A DNA stretch of 64,000 nucleotides from Citromicrobium sp. UBA3494. Lineage in GTDB: Bacteria; Pseudomonadota; Alphaproteobacteria; Sphingomonadales; Sphingomonadaceae. The notes under the pieces are model-generated. The model did not search any database. It worked only from the letters and a program-made list of their open reading frames with translations, and was not told the DNA's origin. A program made the translations under genes and the position numbers. The DNA lies in NCBI GenBank assembly GCA_002377695.1, contig DFQH01000008.1, positions 1 through 64,000 of the forward strand. The letters run 5' to 3'. Below are positions 30,598-40,112 of the stretch, piece after piece (position 1 is the first letter of the stretch; the number at the start of each line of letters is the position of its first letter).

Positions 30598-30668
30598 GGG
30601 CCCGAGTGTGGGCGCGAGCGCGCGCCTTCACAAGCCGCGCGCTCGCCCTGTCCGCAGGTTTCAGCGGA

Positions 30669-31904
30669 TCAGAAGCTGTCCGGGGCGGGCGAAACGACCA
30701 CCACCTGGCCATCGCGCACCTCGCGCACCTCCAGCGTACGCTGGGCGGTGCCGTCGCTGCGGAAGCGGAAGGCCCCATCGAGGCCGAGGAAACCGCCCGC
30801 ACTGGTCAGCTCGCTGGTGGGGAAGGGCGTTCCCGGCCGCCAGCCATCGCCCGCCACCCGCAGGGCCAGCAGCACACTGTCGTATCCCAGCGTCGCAATC
30901 CGGTAGGGCGAGCCGCCGAAGCGGTTGCGATAGCTTTCGGAGAACCGGCGATAGCGGCTGTCGGACAAGGCGGAGAACATCGCGCCGCTCATCGCTCCGG
31001 CGGCGGGGATGGCGCTTTCGCCGCTCCACAGCTCGGTCCCGATCAGGCGCGGCGTGGTGTCGCTACCCTCGCGCAGGGCGGCAGCGGCAGCGATGGCGAG
31101 CCGCGGGCTGTCCGCGATCATTACCGTATCGAATCCGCCCCGTGCACGCAGCCGCCGGGCAGCGCTTTCGGCGGAGCCTTCGTTTCGCGAATAGCGTTCG
31201 GTGGCGACCAGGCTGCCGCCTGCGCTGCGCAGTGCCTCGATCAGGGCAAGCTCCGCCTGACGGCCATATTCGCCGTCCGGCACCAGCGCGCCGTAATTGC
31301 GCGCGCCTTGCCCGCGTGCGAACTCGACCGTGCGGGCGACGGATTGCGAGGGAGAAAGGCCCATCAGGAAGACCGAGGGTGATGCCACGCTGACATCGTT
31401 GGAAAAAGCGATCAGCGGAACGCCCGCCGGGCGCGCCTCTGCCAGCACATCGGCCACGTTGCGGCCGAGCAGGGGGCCCAGGATCAGCTGGTTGCCTTCC
31501 GCTACGGCGCGCCGCGCAGCCCCGCGCGGGTCTTCCGACGTATCATAGGTCGTGATCCGCAGGTTCTGGGCGTTGGTATCGAGCAGCGCCATCGTGGTCG
31601 CGTTGGCGATGGATTCGCCCACGCGCGCGTTGCCGCCGCTGGTCGGCACCAGCAGCGCCACGCGGTGGCGCGATTCATCCTGCGGCAGCGGCACCGGCCG
31701 GTCGCGCGGGATCGGCGGCGGAGTGCGTGAATCGCCGGTGACGGGGCCGGGCTGCGAACCCGGCTGCGAGGTCGGCGGCGGGGGCGTGCGGGCATCTCCG
31801 CCCACGTCCGGAATGATCTGGCAGCCTGCGAGCAGCAAACCGGCTCCCAGAGCGACGATCAGGCGGCGACAGTGGGCGAGGTTAATCCTGGTGGGGCCCA
31901 TCAT
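30669..31904 (-). CDS. LpoA-like lipoprotein (penicillin-binding protein activator family)
   Basis: A lipoprotein of about 411 residues: the lipobox LAGC places the lipidated Cys at residue 28. A proline-rich linker follows, then a periplasmic-binding-protein-like fold of the type seen in LpoA and in ABC amino-acid receptors, beginning RVALLVPTSGGNARVG. In enterobacteria LpoA activates PBP1A from the outer membrane; in alphaproteobacteria the homologue stands, as here, divergent from rsmI-yraN-gshB. Two adjacent ATGs (31904, 31901) or one at 31925 could start it. A role in peptidoglycan synthesis is inferred from the family. Confidence 0.86.
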   Translation of the reverse strand: MMGPTRINLAHCRRLIVALGAGLLLAGCQIIPDVGGDARTPPPPTSQPGSQPGPVTGDSRTPPPIPRDRPVPLPQDESRHRVALLVPTSGGNARVGESIANATTMALLDTNAQNLRITTYDTSEDPRGAARRAVAEGNQLILGPLLGRNVADVLAEARPAGVPLIAFSNDVSVASPSVFLMGLSPSQSVARTVEFARGQGARNYGALVPDGEYGRQAELALIEALRSAGGSLVATERYSRNEGSAESAARRLRARGGFDTVMIADSPRLAIAAAAALREGSDTTPRLIGTELWSGESAIPAAGAMSGAMFSALSDSRYRRFSESYRNRFGGSPYRIATLGYDSVLLALRVAGDGWRPGTPFPTSELTSAGGFLGLDGAFRFRSDGTAQRTLEVREVRDGQVVVVSPAPDSF

Positions 31905-31931
31905 GCTTGCGGATATCCCTTGCATTGGTTC

Positions 31932-32798
31932 ATGGCCCGTATCGTGACCAGTTCCAGCGACGCCCCTTCGAACGCCGCCCTTGCGCCCGGCCTGTATATC
32001 GTGGCGACGCCGATTGGCAATCTGAACGACATTACCTTGCGGGCAGTCGAGGTGCTTTCGCGGTGCGACGGTGTCGCCTGCGAGGATACGCGGGTGACCG
32101 GCAAGCTGATGAAGCACCTGGGCCTGAGCAAACCCCTGTGGCGCTACAACGACCATGCGGAGGAGCGTGACCGCGCCCGGTTGGTGGACAGCATGGCCAC
32201 ACGTGCGGTCGCTCTGGTGAGCGATGCGGGAACTCCGCTGATCTCCGATCCCGGGTACCGTCTGGTCAACGCTGCGCGCGATGCGGGGGTGGAGGTGCAG
32301 ACGATTCCCGGGCCCTGCGCCGCCATCGCCGCGATCACGCTGGCCGGCCTGCCGAGCGACCGGTTCCTGTTCGCAGGTTTCCTGCCGGTGAAGGAGAAGG
32401 CGCGGGCCGACATGCTGGCCGAGTTCGCAATGGTGGATGCCACGCTGGTCTTCTACGAAAGCGGGCCCCGGCTGACCAAGACGCTGGGCGCGATAGAGGG
32501 CACATTGCCTGGGCGCCGGGTTGCGGTGGCGCGGGAGATTACCAAGCTGCACGAGGAATGCCGGCTTGGCAGCCCGGCGGAACTGATCGCCCATTACGAG
32601 GCGAAACCGCCCAAGGGCGAGATCGTGCTGCTGGTCGAACCGCCGCAAGAGACCGATGCCAGTGCCGAGGATGTCGATGCGCTTTTGCGCGATGCCCTGA
32701 AGACCGAAAAGCCGTCACAGGCAGCGGCGAAGGTCGCCAGGGCGACCGGCGCGGATCGCAAGGCACTCTATGCGCGCGCACTGGAGCTGCGTGAGTGA
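31932..32798 (+). CDS. rsmI: 16S rRNA 2'-O-ribose C1402 methyltransferase
   Basis: A SAM enzyme that methylates C1402 in the decoding centre of 16S rRNA. It has 288 residues from the ATG at 31932. Family signatures are LYIVATPIGNLNDITLRA near residue 20, CEDTRVTGKLM, VSDAGTPLISDPGY near 95, and PGPCAAIAA. The gene overlaps yraN by four bases (GTGA) and is divergent from the LpoA-like gene, with 27 bases between starts. This lpoA/rsmI/yraN/gshB set is a conserved neighbourhood in proteobacteria. Confidence 0.95.
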   Translation: MARIVTSSSDAPSNAALAPGLYIVATPIGNLNDITLRAVEVLSRCDGVACEDTRVTGKLMKHLGLSKPLWRYNDHAEERDRARLVDSMATRAVALVSDAGTPLISDPGYRLVNAARDAGVEVQTIPGPCAAIAAITLAGLPSDRFLFAGFLPVKEKARADMLAEFAMVDATLVFYESGPRLTKTLGAIEGTLPGRRVAVAREITKLHEECRLGSPAELIAHYEAKPPKGEIVLLVEPPQETDASAEDVDALLRDALKTEKPSQAAAKVARATGADRKALYARALELRE

Positions 32799-33154
32799 GA
32801 AACCAGAAACGCGAACGGGCAGAGAAGGCGGGCAGAGGCGGTGAGGAAGAAGCCGCCCGCTGGCTCGAGAGCGCGGGGTGGGAGATAGTCGACCGGCGCC
32901 GCAAGACGAAGCTGGGCGAAATCGACCTTGTTGCGCGAAAGGACGGTCTGATCGCCTTCGTCGAGGTCAAATGGCGACGCAGCGTGCCCGACCTCGATCT
33001 GGCGATAGACGAGAGAAGGCTCTCGCGGGTTGCAGCGGCAGTCGGCGCGGTCGCGCATGAATATGCCACCGGTGGAGAGGATGTCCGGATCGACGTGATC
33101 CTGCTTGCACCCGGCGCTGAGCCTCGCCACATCGCCAATGCCTGGATGCCGTAA
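32795..33154 (+). CDS. yraN: YraN family (UPF0102) nuclease-like protein
   Basis: A 119-residue protein with the restriction-endonuclease-like fold of UPF0102. Conserved residues are seen in GEEEAARWLESAGWEI, in GEIDLVARKDG (catalytic-type Glu-Asp pair) and in IAFVEVKWR (Glu-x-Lys). No function is firmly established; a DNA-processing role is suggested in the family. The GTG start lies in the rsmI stop (GTGA), so it is coupled to rsmI. A palindromic repeat follows before gshB. Confidence 0.9.
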   Translation: MRNQKRERAEKAGRGGEEEAARWLESAGWEIVDRRRKTKLGEIDLVARKDGLIAFVEVKWRRSVPDLDLAIDERRLSRVAAAVGAVAHEYATGGEDVRIDVILLAPGAEPRHIANAWMP

Positions 33155-33161
33155 CCGACCT

Positions 33162-33187
33162 GTCACCCCTGCCTTCGCGGGGGTGAC
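33162..33187. repeat. Palindromic repeat between yraN and gshB
   Basis: GTCACCCC (33162-33169) and GGGGTGAC (33180-33187) flank TGCCTTCGCG. It belongs to the same family as the element inside glyS; both share CGCGGGGGTGAC. It ends just before the gshB ribosome site. As a transcribed hairpin between two genes it could affect mRNA processing. Confidence 0.8.
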
Positions 33188-33200
33188 GAATGGAGCAATT

Positions 33201-34184
33201 ATGACCCTACGCACCGCCTTCCAGATGGACCCCATCGAGAGCGTCAAGATCGCGGGCGACAGCAGCTTCGCGCTGATGCTCTCCGCACAGGAGCGCGGGC
33301 ACGAGGTCTGGCATTACGATGTCGAGAGCCTCGCATGGGAAAGCGATGGCAGCCACGCGGGCAAGATTACCGCTTTCGCGCGCCCCGTGCGGGTAAAGCG
33401 CGTCGAGGGCGATCACTACGAATGGCTGGGCGAGCGCCGCGTGATCGATCTTGCCAAGGACATTGACGTCGTGTGGCTGCGGCAGGATCCGCCCTTCGAC
33501 CTGGGCTATATCACCGCCGCCTTCCTGCTCGACCGGCTCAAGGGCACCACCCTTGTGGTCAACGACCCGCGCGAAGTGGTGAACGCACCCGAAAAGATGT
33601 TCGTGCTCGATTACGCGCGCTTCATGCCGCCCACGCTGATCGCACGGCGGCTGGAGGACATTCAGGCTTTCCAGAAGAAACACGGCGCGGTGGTGGTCAA
33701 GCCGCTGCACGGCAATGGCGGCAAGGCGATCTTCAAGATCGACGAGAGCGGTACGAACCTCTCCGCGCTGTCCGAAGTCTTCGACAGGCAATGGCCCGAG
33801 GCGCACATGGTGCAGGCCTTCCTGCCCACGGTGAGTGAGGGCGACAAGCGGATCGTTCTGGTGGACGGCGAGGTCGCGGGTGCGATCAACCGCAAGCCGG
33901 GGGAGGGTGAGTTCCGCAGCAATCTGGCGCAGGGCGGTTCTGCCGAAGCGGCGGACCTGACCGACCGCGAGGCGGAAATCTGCGCCGCGATGGGCCCGGA
34001 GCTGAGGAAGCGTGGTCTGGTGTTCGTCGGCATCGACGTGATCGGCGGCGAATGGTTGACCGAGATCAACGTGACCTCGCCCACCGGTATTGTCGCGATC
34101 GACCGCTTCAACGGCACCGATACGGCCGGCGCGCTGTGGGACGCGACCGAGCGCCGACATCGGGAGATGGAGTCCGCCGGCTGA
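33201..34184 (+). CDS. gshB: Glutathione synthetase
   Basis: Joins gamma-glutamylcysteine and glycine with ATP to make glutathione. It has 327 residues from the ATG at 33201, preceded by GGAGC. The N-terminal domain starts FQMDPIESVKIAGDSSF; the ATP-grasp part shows VVVKPLHGNGGKAIF near residue 160 and GVD/GID-type FVGIDVIGG with EINVTSPTG at the metal site near 290. It is the fourth gene of the rsmI-yraN block. No gshA is in the window. Confidence 0.96.
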   Translation: MTLRTAFQMDPIESVKIAGDSSFALMLSAQERGHEVWHYDVESLAWESDGSHAGKITAFARPVRVKRVEGDHYEWLGERRVIDLAKDIDVVWLRQDPPFDLGYITAAFLLDRLKGTTLVVNDPREVVNAPEKMFVLDYARFMPPTLIARRLEDIQAFQKKHGAVVVKPLHGNGGKAIFKIDESGTNLSALSEVFDRQWPEAHMVQAFLPTVSEGDKRIVLVDGEVAGAINRKPGEGEFRSNLAQGGSAEAADLTDREAEICAAMGPELRKRGLVFVGIDVIGGEWLTEINVTSPTGIVAIDRFNGTDTAGALWDATERRHREMESAG

Positions 34185-34335
34185 CGCGCTGGTATGCGAA
34201 GGCGGTCTGATCCCGCCGTCGGGCTACCCTCGCAACAGATAGCCGATCCCCCGCGGCTTCGGTTCAACCCTTCTGCGATCTGCGATCTCGCCACGTTTTC
34301 CGGCCCCGATCAGCTGTCCTGCGCATTGGTGCGCC

Positions 34336-34941
34336 ATGGACGAAATGATTGTGAGCATTATCGAGCGGCTCGGCTATCTCGGTATCGCGCTGCTCATGGC
34401 GCTGGAAAACATCTTCCCCCCGCTCCCCTCGGAGGCAATCATGGGAGCGGGTGCGCTCGCCGTGACGCAAGACCGGATGAGCTTCTGGCCCCTGCTGATC
34501 TTCGGAACGATCGGCACGGTCGCAGGCAATTACGCTTGGTACTGGTTCGGCGACCGGGTGGGGTATGAAAAGCTCGGTCCGTTCATTGACAGGTGGGGCC
34601 GATGGCTCACCCTGGAATGGGAGGATATCGAGCGGGCGTCCGAATTCTTCAAGAAACACGGAGGCTGGGCGGTGTTCTTTCTCCGGTTCTTCCCGGTGAT
34701 GCGGACTATGATCTCGTTACCTGCAGGCCTCGCGCACATGAATTTGTGGCGCTTCCTGATCTTCACCACCGCGGGCGCGGCGATCTGGAACGTGATCCTG
34801 ATCCTCGGCGCCCAATGGCTGGTCGGGACCTTTTCCGATGTTCAGGATCTGGTCGGATGGATCGTCATCGCATCGCTGGTGCTGGCGGTCGCAGGGTATT
34901 GCTGGCGCCTTTACAGCTGGAAGCCGCGCGCAGAGCGCTAG
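34336..34941 (+). CDS. DedA family membrane protein
   Basis: A 201-residue inner-membrane protein of the DedA/VTT family, members of which flip undecaprenyl phosphate or phospholipids. It shows the re-entrant pattern ENIFPPLPSEAIMGAGALA near residue 25 and the conserved arginine-rich segment FFLRFFPVMRTMISLPAGLA near 118, plus two or three further helices. Its stop codon overlaps the xerC stop on the other strand (CTAG), so the two converging genes share four bases. It stands alone after a 150-base gap with no visible signal. Confidence 0.92.
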   Translation: MDEMIVSIIERLGYLGIALLMALENIFPPLPSEAIMGAGALAVTQDRMSFWPLLIFGTIGTVAGNYAWYWFGDRVGYEKLGPFIDRWGRWLTLEWEDIERASEFFKKHGGWAVFFLRFFPVMRTMISLPAGLAHMNLWRFLIFTTAGAAIWNVILILGAQWLVGTFSDVQDLVGWIVIASLVLAVAGYCWRLYSWKPRAER

Positions 34942-35846
34942 TCGTTCCTCTCGCCGGTGCGTTCTCTGGGATGCGCGTTGCGATAGGTTTCGAGTAGGCG
35001 TGCCGCATCGACCTCCGTGTAGATCTGGGTCGAGCCAAGGCTCGCATGGCCCAGTAGTTCCTGCAGGCTGCGCAGGTCCGCGCCCGCACCAAGCAGGTGC
35101 GAGGCGAAGGAGTGGCGCAGTGCATGCGGTGTAGCATTGGCAGGCAGGCCGATATCGGCACGCGCCTCCGCCACCGCGCGCTGGACCAGGCCTGCAGAGA
35201 GCGGTCCGCCGCGCGATCCCCGAAACAGCGGCTGCTCCGGCGTGAGATCGTGCGGGCAGGCGGAGACATATTCCCGGACGGCCGTGCGAATTGCGGGGAG
35301 GATCGGCACCACGCGCGTCTTGCCGCCCTTGCCGGTGACGCGAAGTGTTTCGCCCATGTCCGCATCCGCCCCGTTCAGGGAAAGCGCCTCTCCCAACCGC
35401 ATTCCTGCGCCGTAGAGCAACAGCAGCACGGCACGGTCGCGCAGACCCGTCCATTCTTCGCGCCGCCGCTCGCCAATGGTCTGCGCCATGTGGACTGCTT
35501 CGTCCGGCGTCACCGGGCGGGGCAGGGTGCGCTTGATCCGCGGTCCGCGCAGGCGCGGAGCCTGGGCATCCGAGGCCCCTGTCTCGGCCCGCGCGAAAGC
35601 GAGGAAGGCGCGCAGCGAAGAAAGCTCGCGCGCAGCCGAACGGTTGCTCAGCCCATCGGCACGGCGGCGGGCAAGCTGGGCGCGCAGGGCAGGCGCCTCG
35701 AGCGCGGCTATCGCCGTCCAGTCCTGAAGTCCGGTCGCCTCGAGCAAGCGTTCCGCCGCGCGGACATAGGCGCGCACGGTGTGCGGCGAGAGGCGACGCT
35801 CCGTCGCAAGATGGCTCTCCCACCGCGACAGCACGCTGCCACTCAT
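34938..35846 (-). CDS. xerC: Tyrosine recombinase XerC
   Basis: A site-specific recombinase that with XerD resolves chromosome dimers at dif. It has 302 residues. All catalytic residues are present: Arg150 (GAGMRLGEAL), Lys at 173 or 176 (GKGGKTR), His241 and Arg244 (HALRHSFASH), His267 (LGHASLGST) and Tyr276 (IYTEV). The N-terminal SAM-like core-binding domain covers residues 5-90. The ATG at 35846 overlaps the hemW stop (ATGA) and is preferred to a GTG three codons earlier. It ends the rph-rdgB-hemW-xerC chain. XerC rather than XerD is judged from context and length. Confidence 0.9.
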   Translation of the reverse strand: MSGSVLSRWESHLATERRLSPHTVRAYVRAAERLLEATGLQDWTAIAALEAPALRAQLARRRADGLSNRSAARELSSLRAFLAFARAETGASDAQAPRLRGPRIKRTLPRPVTPDEAVHMAQTIGERRREEWTGLRDRAVLLLLYGAGMRLGEALSLNGADADMGETLRVTGKGGKTRVVPILPAIRTAVREYVSACPHDLTPEQPLFRGSRGGPLSAGLVQRAVAEARADIGLPANATPHALRHSFASHLLGAGADLRSLQELLGHASLGSTQIYTEVDAARLLETYRNAHPRERTGERND

Positions 35847-37006
35847 GCTGTGCACAAATCGGCGGCAACCAGCTCGGCCAGCAAGGCGTCGAGCAGTGGC
35901 ATGCCCTGCGGCGTGATCGTGAGATGATCGGCCGTGTGGATGACGAAGCCGAGATCGGCATAGAAATCCGCGCGGCCCGCATCGATCAGCGCGTCGGGCG
36001 TGGTGCCGAAACGCTGCGCCAGCGCCGCAAGATCGACACCTTCGGCGAGCCGCAGGCCCATCAGCAGCGCCTCGCTAAGCGCCTCTTCGCGGCCCAGCGC
36101 GCGCTCCTCCGCAATGCCGTGCCCATTCTCGGCGACGCGGCGCAGGAATGCCTCGGGCTTCTTGTGCCGGACCGTCGCCGTGCCGCAGCGCCGACCGTGC
36201 GCTCCCGGGCCGATCCCCGCGTAATCGCGATAGCGCCAGTAGGTCAGGTTGTGATGGCTCTGCGCGCCGGGCTTTGCGTGGTTGCTGATCTCGTACGCCG
36301 GCAGTCCTGCAGCAGCGGTTTGCTCCTGCGTCTGGACGAAGAAATCTGCGGCCTCGTCCGCGTCCATCGGGCTCAGCCGACCGCGCGCCACGGCCCCGGC
36401 AAAGCCTGTGCCCGGTTCGATGGTCAGCTGGTAGAGCGAGAGATGCTCTGTCCCGAAGGCGAGGGCGCGCCTCAGTTCCGCCTCCCACTCCTTCGCCGTC
36501 TGGCCGGGCCGGGCATAGATCAGGTCGAAAGTGACACGGCCGAAAAGGCCTTGCGCATTCTCTAGCGCTTTCACGGCTTCCGCGGCGCTATGCTCGCGCC
36601 CCAGGAAGGCCAGCGCATCGTCATCCAGCGACTGCACGCCCAGAGAGACCCGGTTGACGCCGGCGGAGAGGAAGTCTTCAAACTTGCGCGCTTCGTAGGA
36701 GGTCGGGTTGGCCTCCAGCGTAATCTCGCAGTCGGGGGTTAGGCCCCACAGCCGGGCTGCCTCGTCAATCAGCGCACCGGCGAGGGCAGGGGGCATCAGC
36801 GAAGGCGTGCCGCCACCGAAGAAGATCGAACCGATGCGGCGGCCCTGCGTCAGGGCGTGCTCATGCACCAAGTCGGCCATCAGCGCGGCCTGCCATGCCT
36901 CCGCATCCACAGTATCGCGCACATGGCTGTTGAAGTCGCAATAGGGGCACTTCTTCAGGCAGAAGGGCCAGTGGATATAAAGCGCAAGATCGTCCGCTGC
37001 GGGCAT
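35843..37006 (-). CDS. hemW: Heme chaperone HemW (radical SAM, HemN-like)
   Basis: A 387-residue radical-SAM protein. The iron-sulfur motif is CLKKCPYCDFN at about residue 16 (CxxxCxxC), followed by FFGGGTPSL (SAM-binding GGE-like region). HemW family proteins bind haem and deliver it to respiratory enzymes; they lack the extra cysteine of true HemN coproporphyrinogen oxidase (CxxxCxxC followed by Phe here rather than Cys), so the chaperone name is preferred. The ATG at 37006 lies 43 bases after rdgB, and the stop overlaps xerC. The order rph-rdgB-hemW is conserved in alphaproteobacteria. Confidence 0.92.
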   Translation of the reverse strand: MPAADDLALYIHWPFCLKKCPYCDFNSHVRDTVDAEAWQAALMADLVHEHALTQGRRIGSIFFGGGTPSLMPPALAGALIDEAARLWGLTPDCEITLEANPTSYEARKFEDFLSAGVNRVSLGVQSLDDDALAFLGREHSAAEAVKALENAQGLFGRVTFDLIYARPGQTAKEWEAELRRALAFGTEHLSLYQLTIEPGTGFAGAVARGRLSPMDADEAADFFVQTQEQTAAAGLPAYEISNHAKPGAQSHHNLTYWRYRDYAGIGPGAHGRRCGTATVRHKKPEAFLRRVAENGHGIAEERALGREEALSEALLMGLRLAEGVDLAALAQRFGTTPDALIDAGRADFYADLGFVIHTADHLTITPQGMPLLDALLAELVAADLCTA

Positions 37007-37049
37007 GGGCGGAATCTAGGGGGTGCAGGCCGCAAAGGCCAGCGCGCGC

Positions 37050-37685
37050 CTATCCCTGTTGACCGAACTGCTCTGCGACCAGCTTGGCGAAGGCATCCGC
37101 GCGATGGCTGATTGTGTGCTTTTCCGCAGGCTCGATCTCGGCAAAGGTCCGCTCACGGCCCTGCGGCACGAACACCGGATCGTAGCCGAAACCCAGCTGC
37201 CCGCGAGGGGGCCAGGTGAGCGAGCCCGGGGCGATACCTTCATAGACCGCATATTCGCCATCGGGCCACGCCAGCGCCAGCGTGCAATGGAACGCCGCGC
37301 TGCGATCGACGTCCGGGCCTTGCTGCGCGAGCAGGCCTTCGACCTTGCCCATCGCCATGTACCAGTCGCGGCCCGGATCGCCTTCGAACCACTGCCGCTC
37401 CGCCCAGTCGGCGGTGTAGACGCCCGGCCGCCCATCCAGCGCGGCGACCGAAAGCCCGCTGTCGTCGGCAAGGCTGACGATGCCCGCCCCTTCCGCCGCC
37501 GCGCGCGCCTTGAGCAGCGCATTGTCGACGAAGGTGGTGCCAGTTTCCTCCGGCTCGGGCAGGCCGAGCGATCCAGCGGACAGGCACTCGACGCCATAGG
37601 GGGCGAGCAGGGCCGAAATCTCTTTCAGCTTGCCCGCATTATGCGTCGCGATGACGAGCTTGCCCGGGCCGATACGGCGAGTCAT
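37050..37685 (-). CDS. rdgB: XTP/dITP pyrophosphatase (house-cleaning NTPase)
   Basis: Hydrolyses non-canonical purine triphosphates such as dITP and XTP, keeping them out of DNA. It has 211 residues. Typical blocks: [15 protein letters not shown] at the N-terminus, [23 protein letters not shown] near residue 75, [10 protein letters not shown] near 160, and [11 protein letters not shown] at the C-terminus. The ATG at 37685 overlaps the rph stop by four bases (ATGA), so translation is coupled. Confidence 0.95.
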   Translation of the reverse strand: MTRRIGPGKLVIATHNAGKLKEISALLAPYGVECLSAGSLGLPEPEETGTTFVDNALLKARAAAEGAGIVSLADDSGLSVAALDGRPGVYTADWAERQWFEGDPGRDWYMAMGKVEGLLAQQGPDVDRSAAFHCTLALAWPDGEYAVYEGIAPGSLTWPPRGQLGFGYDPVFVPQGRERTFAEIEPAEKHTISHRADAFAKLVAEQFGQQG

Positions 37686-38395
37686 CGCACCGCCGCGTCC
37701 TGTGCCTTGAAGATCTCGCCGCAGCCCATCTGCGCAAGGCGCAACAGGCGAAGCAGCGCTTCCTCGTCGTAGGCCGCGCCTTCGGCGGTGGCCTGCACTT
37801 CGGCGATCTTGCCGCCTTCGATCAGCACGAAGTTGGCGTCGGCATCCGCGCTCGAATCCTCGTCGTAATCGAGATCGAGCACCGGTGTGCCCTTGTAAAC
37901 GCCGCAGGAAATCGCCGCGATCTTGCCCGTGATCGGGTCTTCGACGATCGCGCCCGACTTCTTGAGCCCGTCGATCGCCAGCTTGAGCGCGACCCATGCG
38001 CCCGAGATCGCCGCCGTGCGCGTACCGCCATCGGCCTGGATTACGTCGCAATCGAGCGTGATCTGGCGCTCGCCCAGCTTCTTCATATCTACGACAGCCC
38101 GCAAGCTTCGCCCTATAAGGCGCTGAATTTCCTGCGTTCTGCCCGACTGCTTGCCACGTGCCGCCTCGCGGCTGCCGCGCGTGTGCGTGGCGCGGGGCAG
38201 CATCGAATATTCGCCGGTGACCCAGCCCGCGCCCTTGCCGCGCATCCACGGCGGCACGGAGTTTTCGACGCTGGCGGTGCACAGCACACGCGTATCGCCG
38301 AAGCTGATCAGGCAGCTGCCCTCTGCATGCTTGGTGAAACCGGTTTCGATGGAGATGGCGCGCATCTGATCGGGCGCGCGGCCTGAAGGTCGCAT
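37682..38395 (-). CDS. rph: Ribonuclease PH
   Basis: A phosphate-dependent 3' exoribonuclease that trims tRNA and other RNA ends. It has 237 residues, starting [14 protein letters not shown]. Visible blocks are [40 protein letters not shown] with conserved arginines near residue 75, [32 protein letters not shown], and the phosphate-site segment [13 protein letters not shown]. The ATG at 38395 begins a four-gene minus-strand operon. It is divergent from the lipoprotein gene and hrcA. Confidence 0.96.
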   Translation of the reverse strand: MRPSGRAPDQMRAISIETGFTKHAEGSCLISFGDTRVLCTASVENSVPPWMRGKGAGWVTGEYSMLPRATHTRGSREAARGKQSGRTQEIQRLIGRSLRAVVDMKKLGERQITLDCDVIQADGGTRTAAISGAWVALKLAIDGLKKSGAIVEDPITGKIAAISCGVYKGTPVLDLDYDEDSSADADANFVLIEGGKIAEVQATAEGAAYDEEALLRLLRLAQMGCGEIFKAQDAAVR

Positions 38396-38505
38396 GGGGG
38401 AAATCCTTTGGTCTGACTGGTCGCACGCGCCCTAGCCGCCTATTCATCACGTGGCCAGTGGACATGCTCCATCACGAACGCCTCCCGTCACGAAAGGCCT
38501 TGGTC

Positions 38506-39024
38506 ATGATCCGAATTGCAACGATTTGCGCGCTGCCCTTTGCCGTTGCAGGCTGCGTAACACCCGGCCAGGCGCCGGACACCGCGGCGTCTGCCGAGAC
38601 GATCGATTACAGCGTGACGCCGTGCTTCGGCTTCTGCCCGTCCTTCAGGCTCTCCGTGGCCGAGAATGGGGCCGGGACCTACCACGGCGAGCGTTTCGTG
38701 CAGCAAAAGGGAGACGCCGCTTTCACCGCAAGCCAGGAAGAATTCGAGGCCTTTGCCGAACGGCTCGCGCCCTTCCGGCCCAAAAGCTCGGTCGCATACG
38801 GGTATGAGAATTGCGACGGGCCCGTGGCAACGGATTCCCCCTCGGTAAAGATCACCTGGCGCGAAGCTGGCCGAGAGCCGGTCACTCTCGACTGGTATCT
38901 CGGCTGCCGCCAGCCCGGTCTCGTCGAAAACCGCGATGCGCTCTATCAGGCGTGGCAGGAACTGCCGGTGGACGATCTTGTCGGCACGGCCGAAAACCGC
39001 CAGATTTACGACCGGCTCAAGTGA
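38506..39024 (+). CDS. Lipoprotein of the DUF6438 type
   Basis: A 172-residue predicted lipoprotein. The ATG at 38506 gives MIRIATICALPFAVAGC, with lipobox AVAGC and lipidated Cys17. The mature start YSVTPCFGFCPSFRLSV, with two closely spaced cysteines and a following glycine, is characteristic of DUF6438, whose role is unknown. Two further cysteines are present (ENCDGP, LGCRQ), so two disulfides are possible. It lies between the divergent rph operon and hrcA, splitting a block that is usually adjacent in alphaproteobacteria. hrcA starts 25 bases after its stop. Confidence 0.8.
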   Translation: MIRIATICALPFAVAGCVTPGQAPDTAASAETIDYSVTPCFGFCPSFRLSVAENGAGTYHGERFVQQKGDAAFTASQEEFEAFAERLAPFRPKSSVAYGYENCDGPVATDSPSVKITWREAGREPVTLDWYLGCRQPGLVENRDALYQAWQELPVDDLVGTAENRQIYDRLK

Positions 39025-39049
39025 GCCGAGCAACCATGGATCACCAAGG

Positions 39050-40090
39050 ATGAGCACCCCGCCGCTGACCGAACTGACCGCCCGCACGCGCGACATCTTT
39101 CGCGTGGTGGTGGAACAGTATCTGGCGACGGGGCAGCCGGTCGGCTCGAAGACACTGGCCGAGGGCGGGGCGGTCGACCTGTCGCCCGCCTCTATCAGGT
39201 CGGTGCTGGCGGACCTCGAAAAGCTGGGCCTGCTGGCCGCGCCGCATGTATCCGCCGGACGCAAGCCGACCGAAAGCGGGCTGCGGCTGTTCGTCGACGG
39301 GATGATGCAGATCACCCAGCCCAGCGAGCAGGAGCGCCACGCGATCGAGGCGAAGCTGGGCGATCCCGGCCCGCTGGAAGCGCGACTTGAGGCGGCGAGC
39401 GCCATGCTGTCCGATCTGTCCGGCGCGGCGGGCATGGTCTTCGTGCCCACGTCCGAAAGACGGTTGGCGCAGATGAATTTCCTGCCGCTCGACGCGAACC
39501 GCGCGCTGGCGGTGCTGGTCGACCAGAACGGTCAGATCGAAAATCGCCTGATCGAAATGGAAGGCATGGATGCGAGCGCACTTTCGCAGGCCTCCAACTA
39601 TCTTTCCGCCCGCATGGCCAATCGCAGCCTCGGCGAGGCGCTGAAGGATATCGAGGCGGAGATCGCCGGAGGGCGCAGCGCGCTGGACGAAGCGAGCAAG
39701 GATCTGGTGCGCCGCGGCATCGCGATGTGGAGCGAGACGCCCGATCGCAGTTCCGTGTTGATTGTACGCGGTCAGGCCAAGCTGCTCGACGATGAAGCCG
39801 TCGGCGATGTGGAACGCGTGCGGCAATTGCTGGACGAACTGGAGAACAAGCGGGCGGTCGCCGACGTGCTGGAACGGGCGCGCAAGGCGCGGGCCACGCG
39901 GATATACATAGGCAGCGAAAATCGCCTCTTCGCGCTCAGCGGTTCCTCTGTTATCGCCTCGCCCTTCCACGACCGCGACGGGAACATAGTGGGCGTTCTA
40001 GGGGTTATCGGCCCCACGCGCTTGAACTACGCACGCATCGTTCCCATGGTCGATTTCACCGCGCAATCCCTGGGGAGATTGACCGGCTAA
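39050..40090 (+). CDS. hrcA: Heat-inducible transcription repressor HrcA
   Basis: A repressor that binds the CIRCE element in front of groESL (and in some species dnaK) and is kept active by GroEL. It has 346 residues. The N-terminal winged helix includes LTARTRDIFRVVVEQYLATGQPVGSKTLAEGG and SPASIRSVLADLEKLGLLAAPHVSAGRKPTE; the C-terminal part includes IYIGSENRLFALSGSSVI and GVLGVIGPTRLNYARIV. The ATG at 39050 gives MSTPPLTEL. grpE follows after 22 bases. I found no CIRCE copy in this window, so its targets lie elsewhere. Confidence 0.96.
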   Translation: MSTPPLTELTARTRDIFRVVVEQYLATGQPVGSKTLAEGGAVDLSPASIRSVLADLEKLGLLAAPHVSAGRKPTESGLRLFVDGMMQITQPSEQERHAIEAKLGDPGPLEARLEAASAMLSDLSGAAGMVFVPTSERRLAQMNFLPLDANRALAVLVDQNGQIENRLIEMEGMDASALSQASNYLSARMANRSLGEALKDIEAEIAGGRSALDEASKDLVRRGIAMWSETPDRSSVLIVRGQAKLLDDEAVGDVERVRQLLDELENKRAVADVLERARKARATRIYIGSENRLFALSGSSVIASPFHDRDGNIVGVLGVIGPTRLNYARIVPMVDFTAQSLGRLTG

Positions 40091-40112
40091 CAGGGCAGTT
40101 TTCACGAGACCT

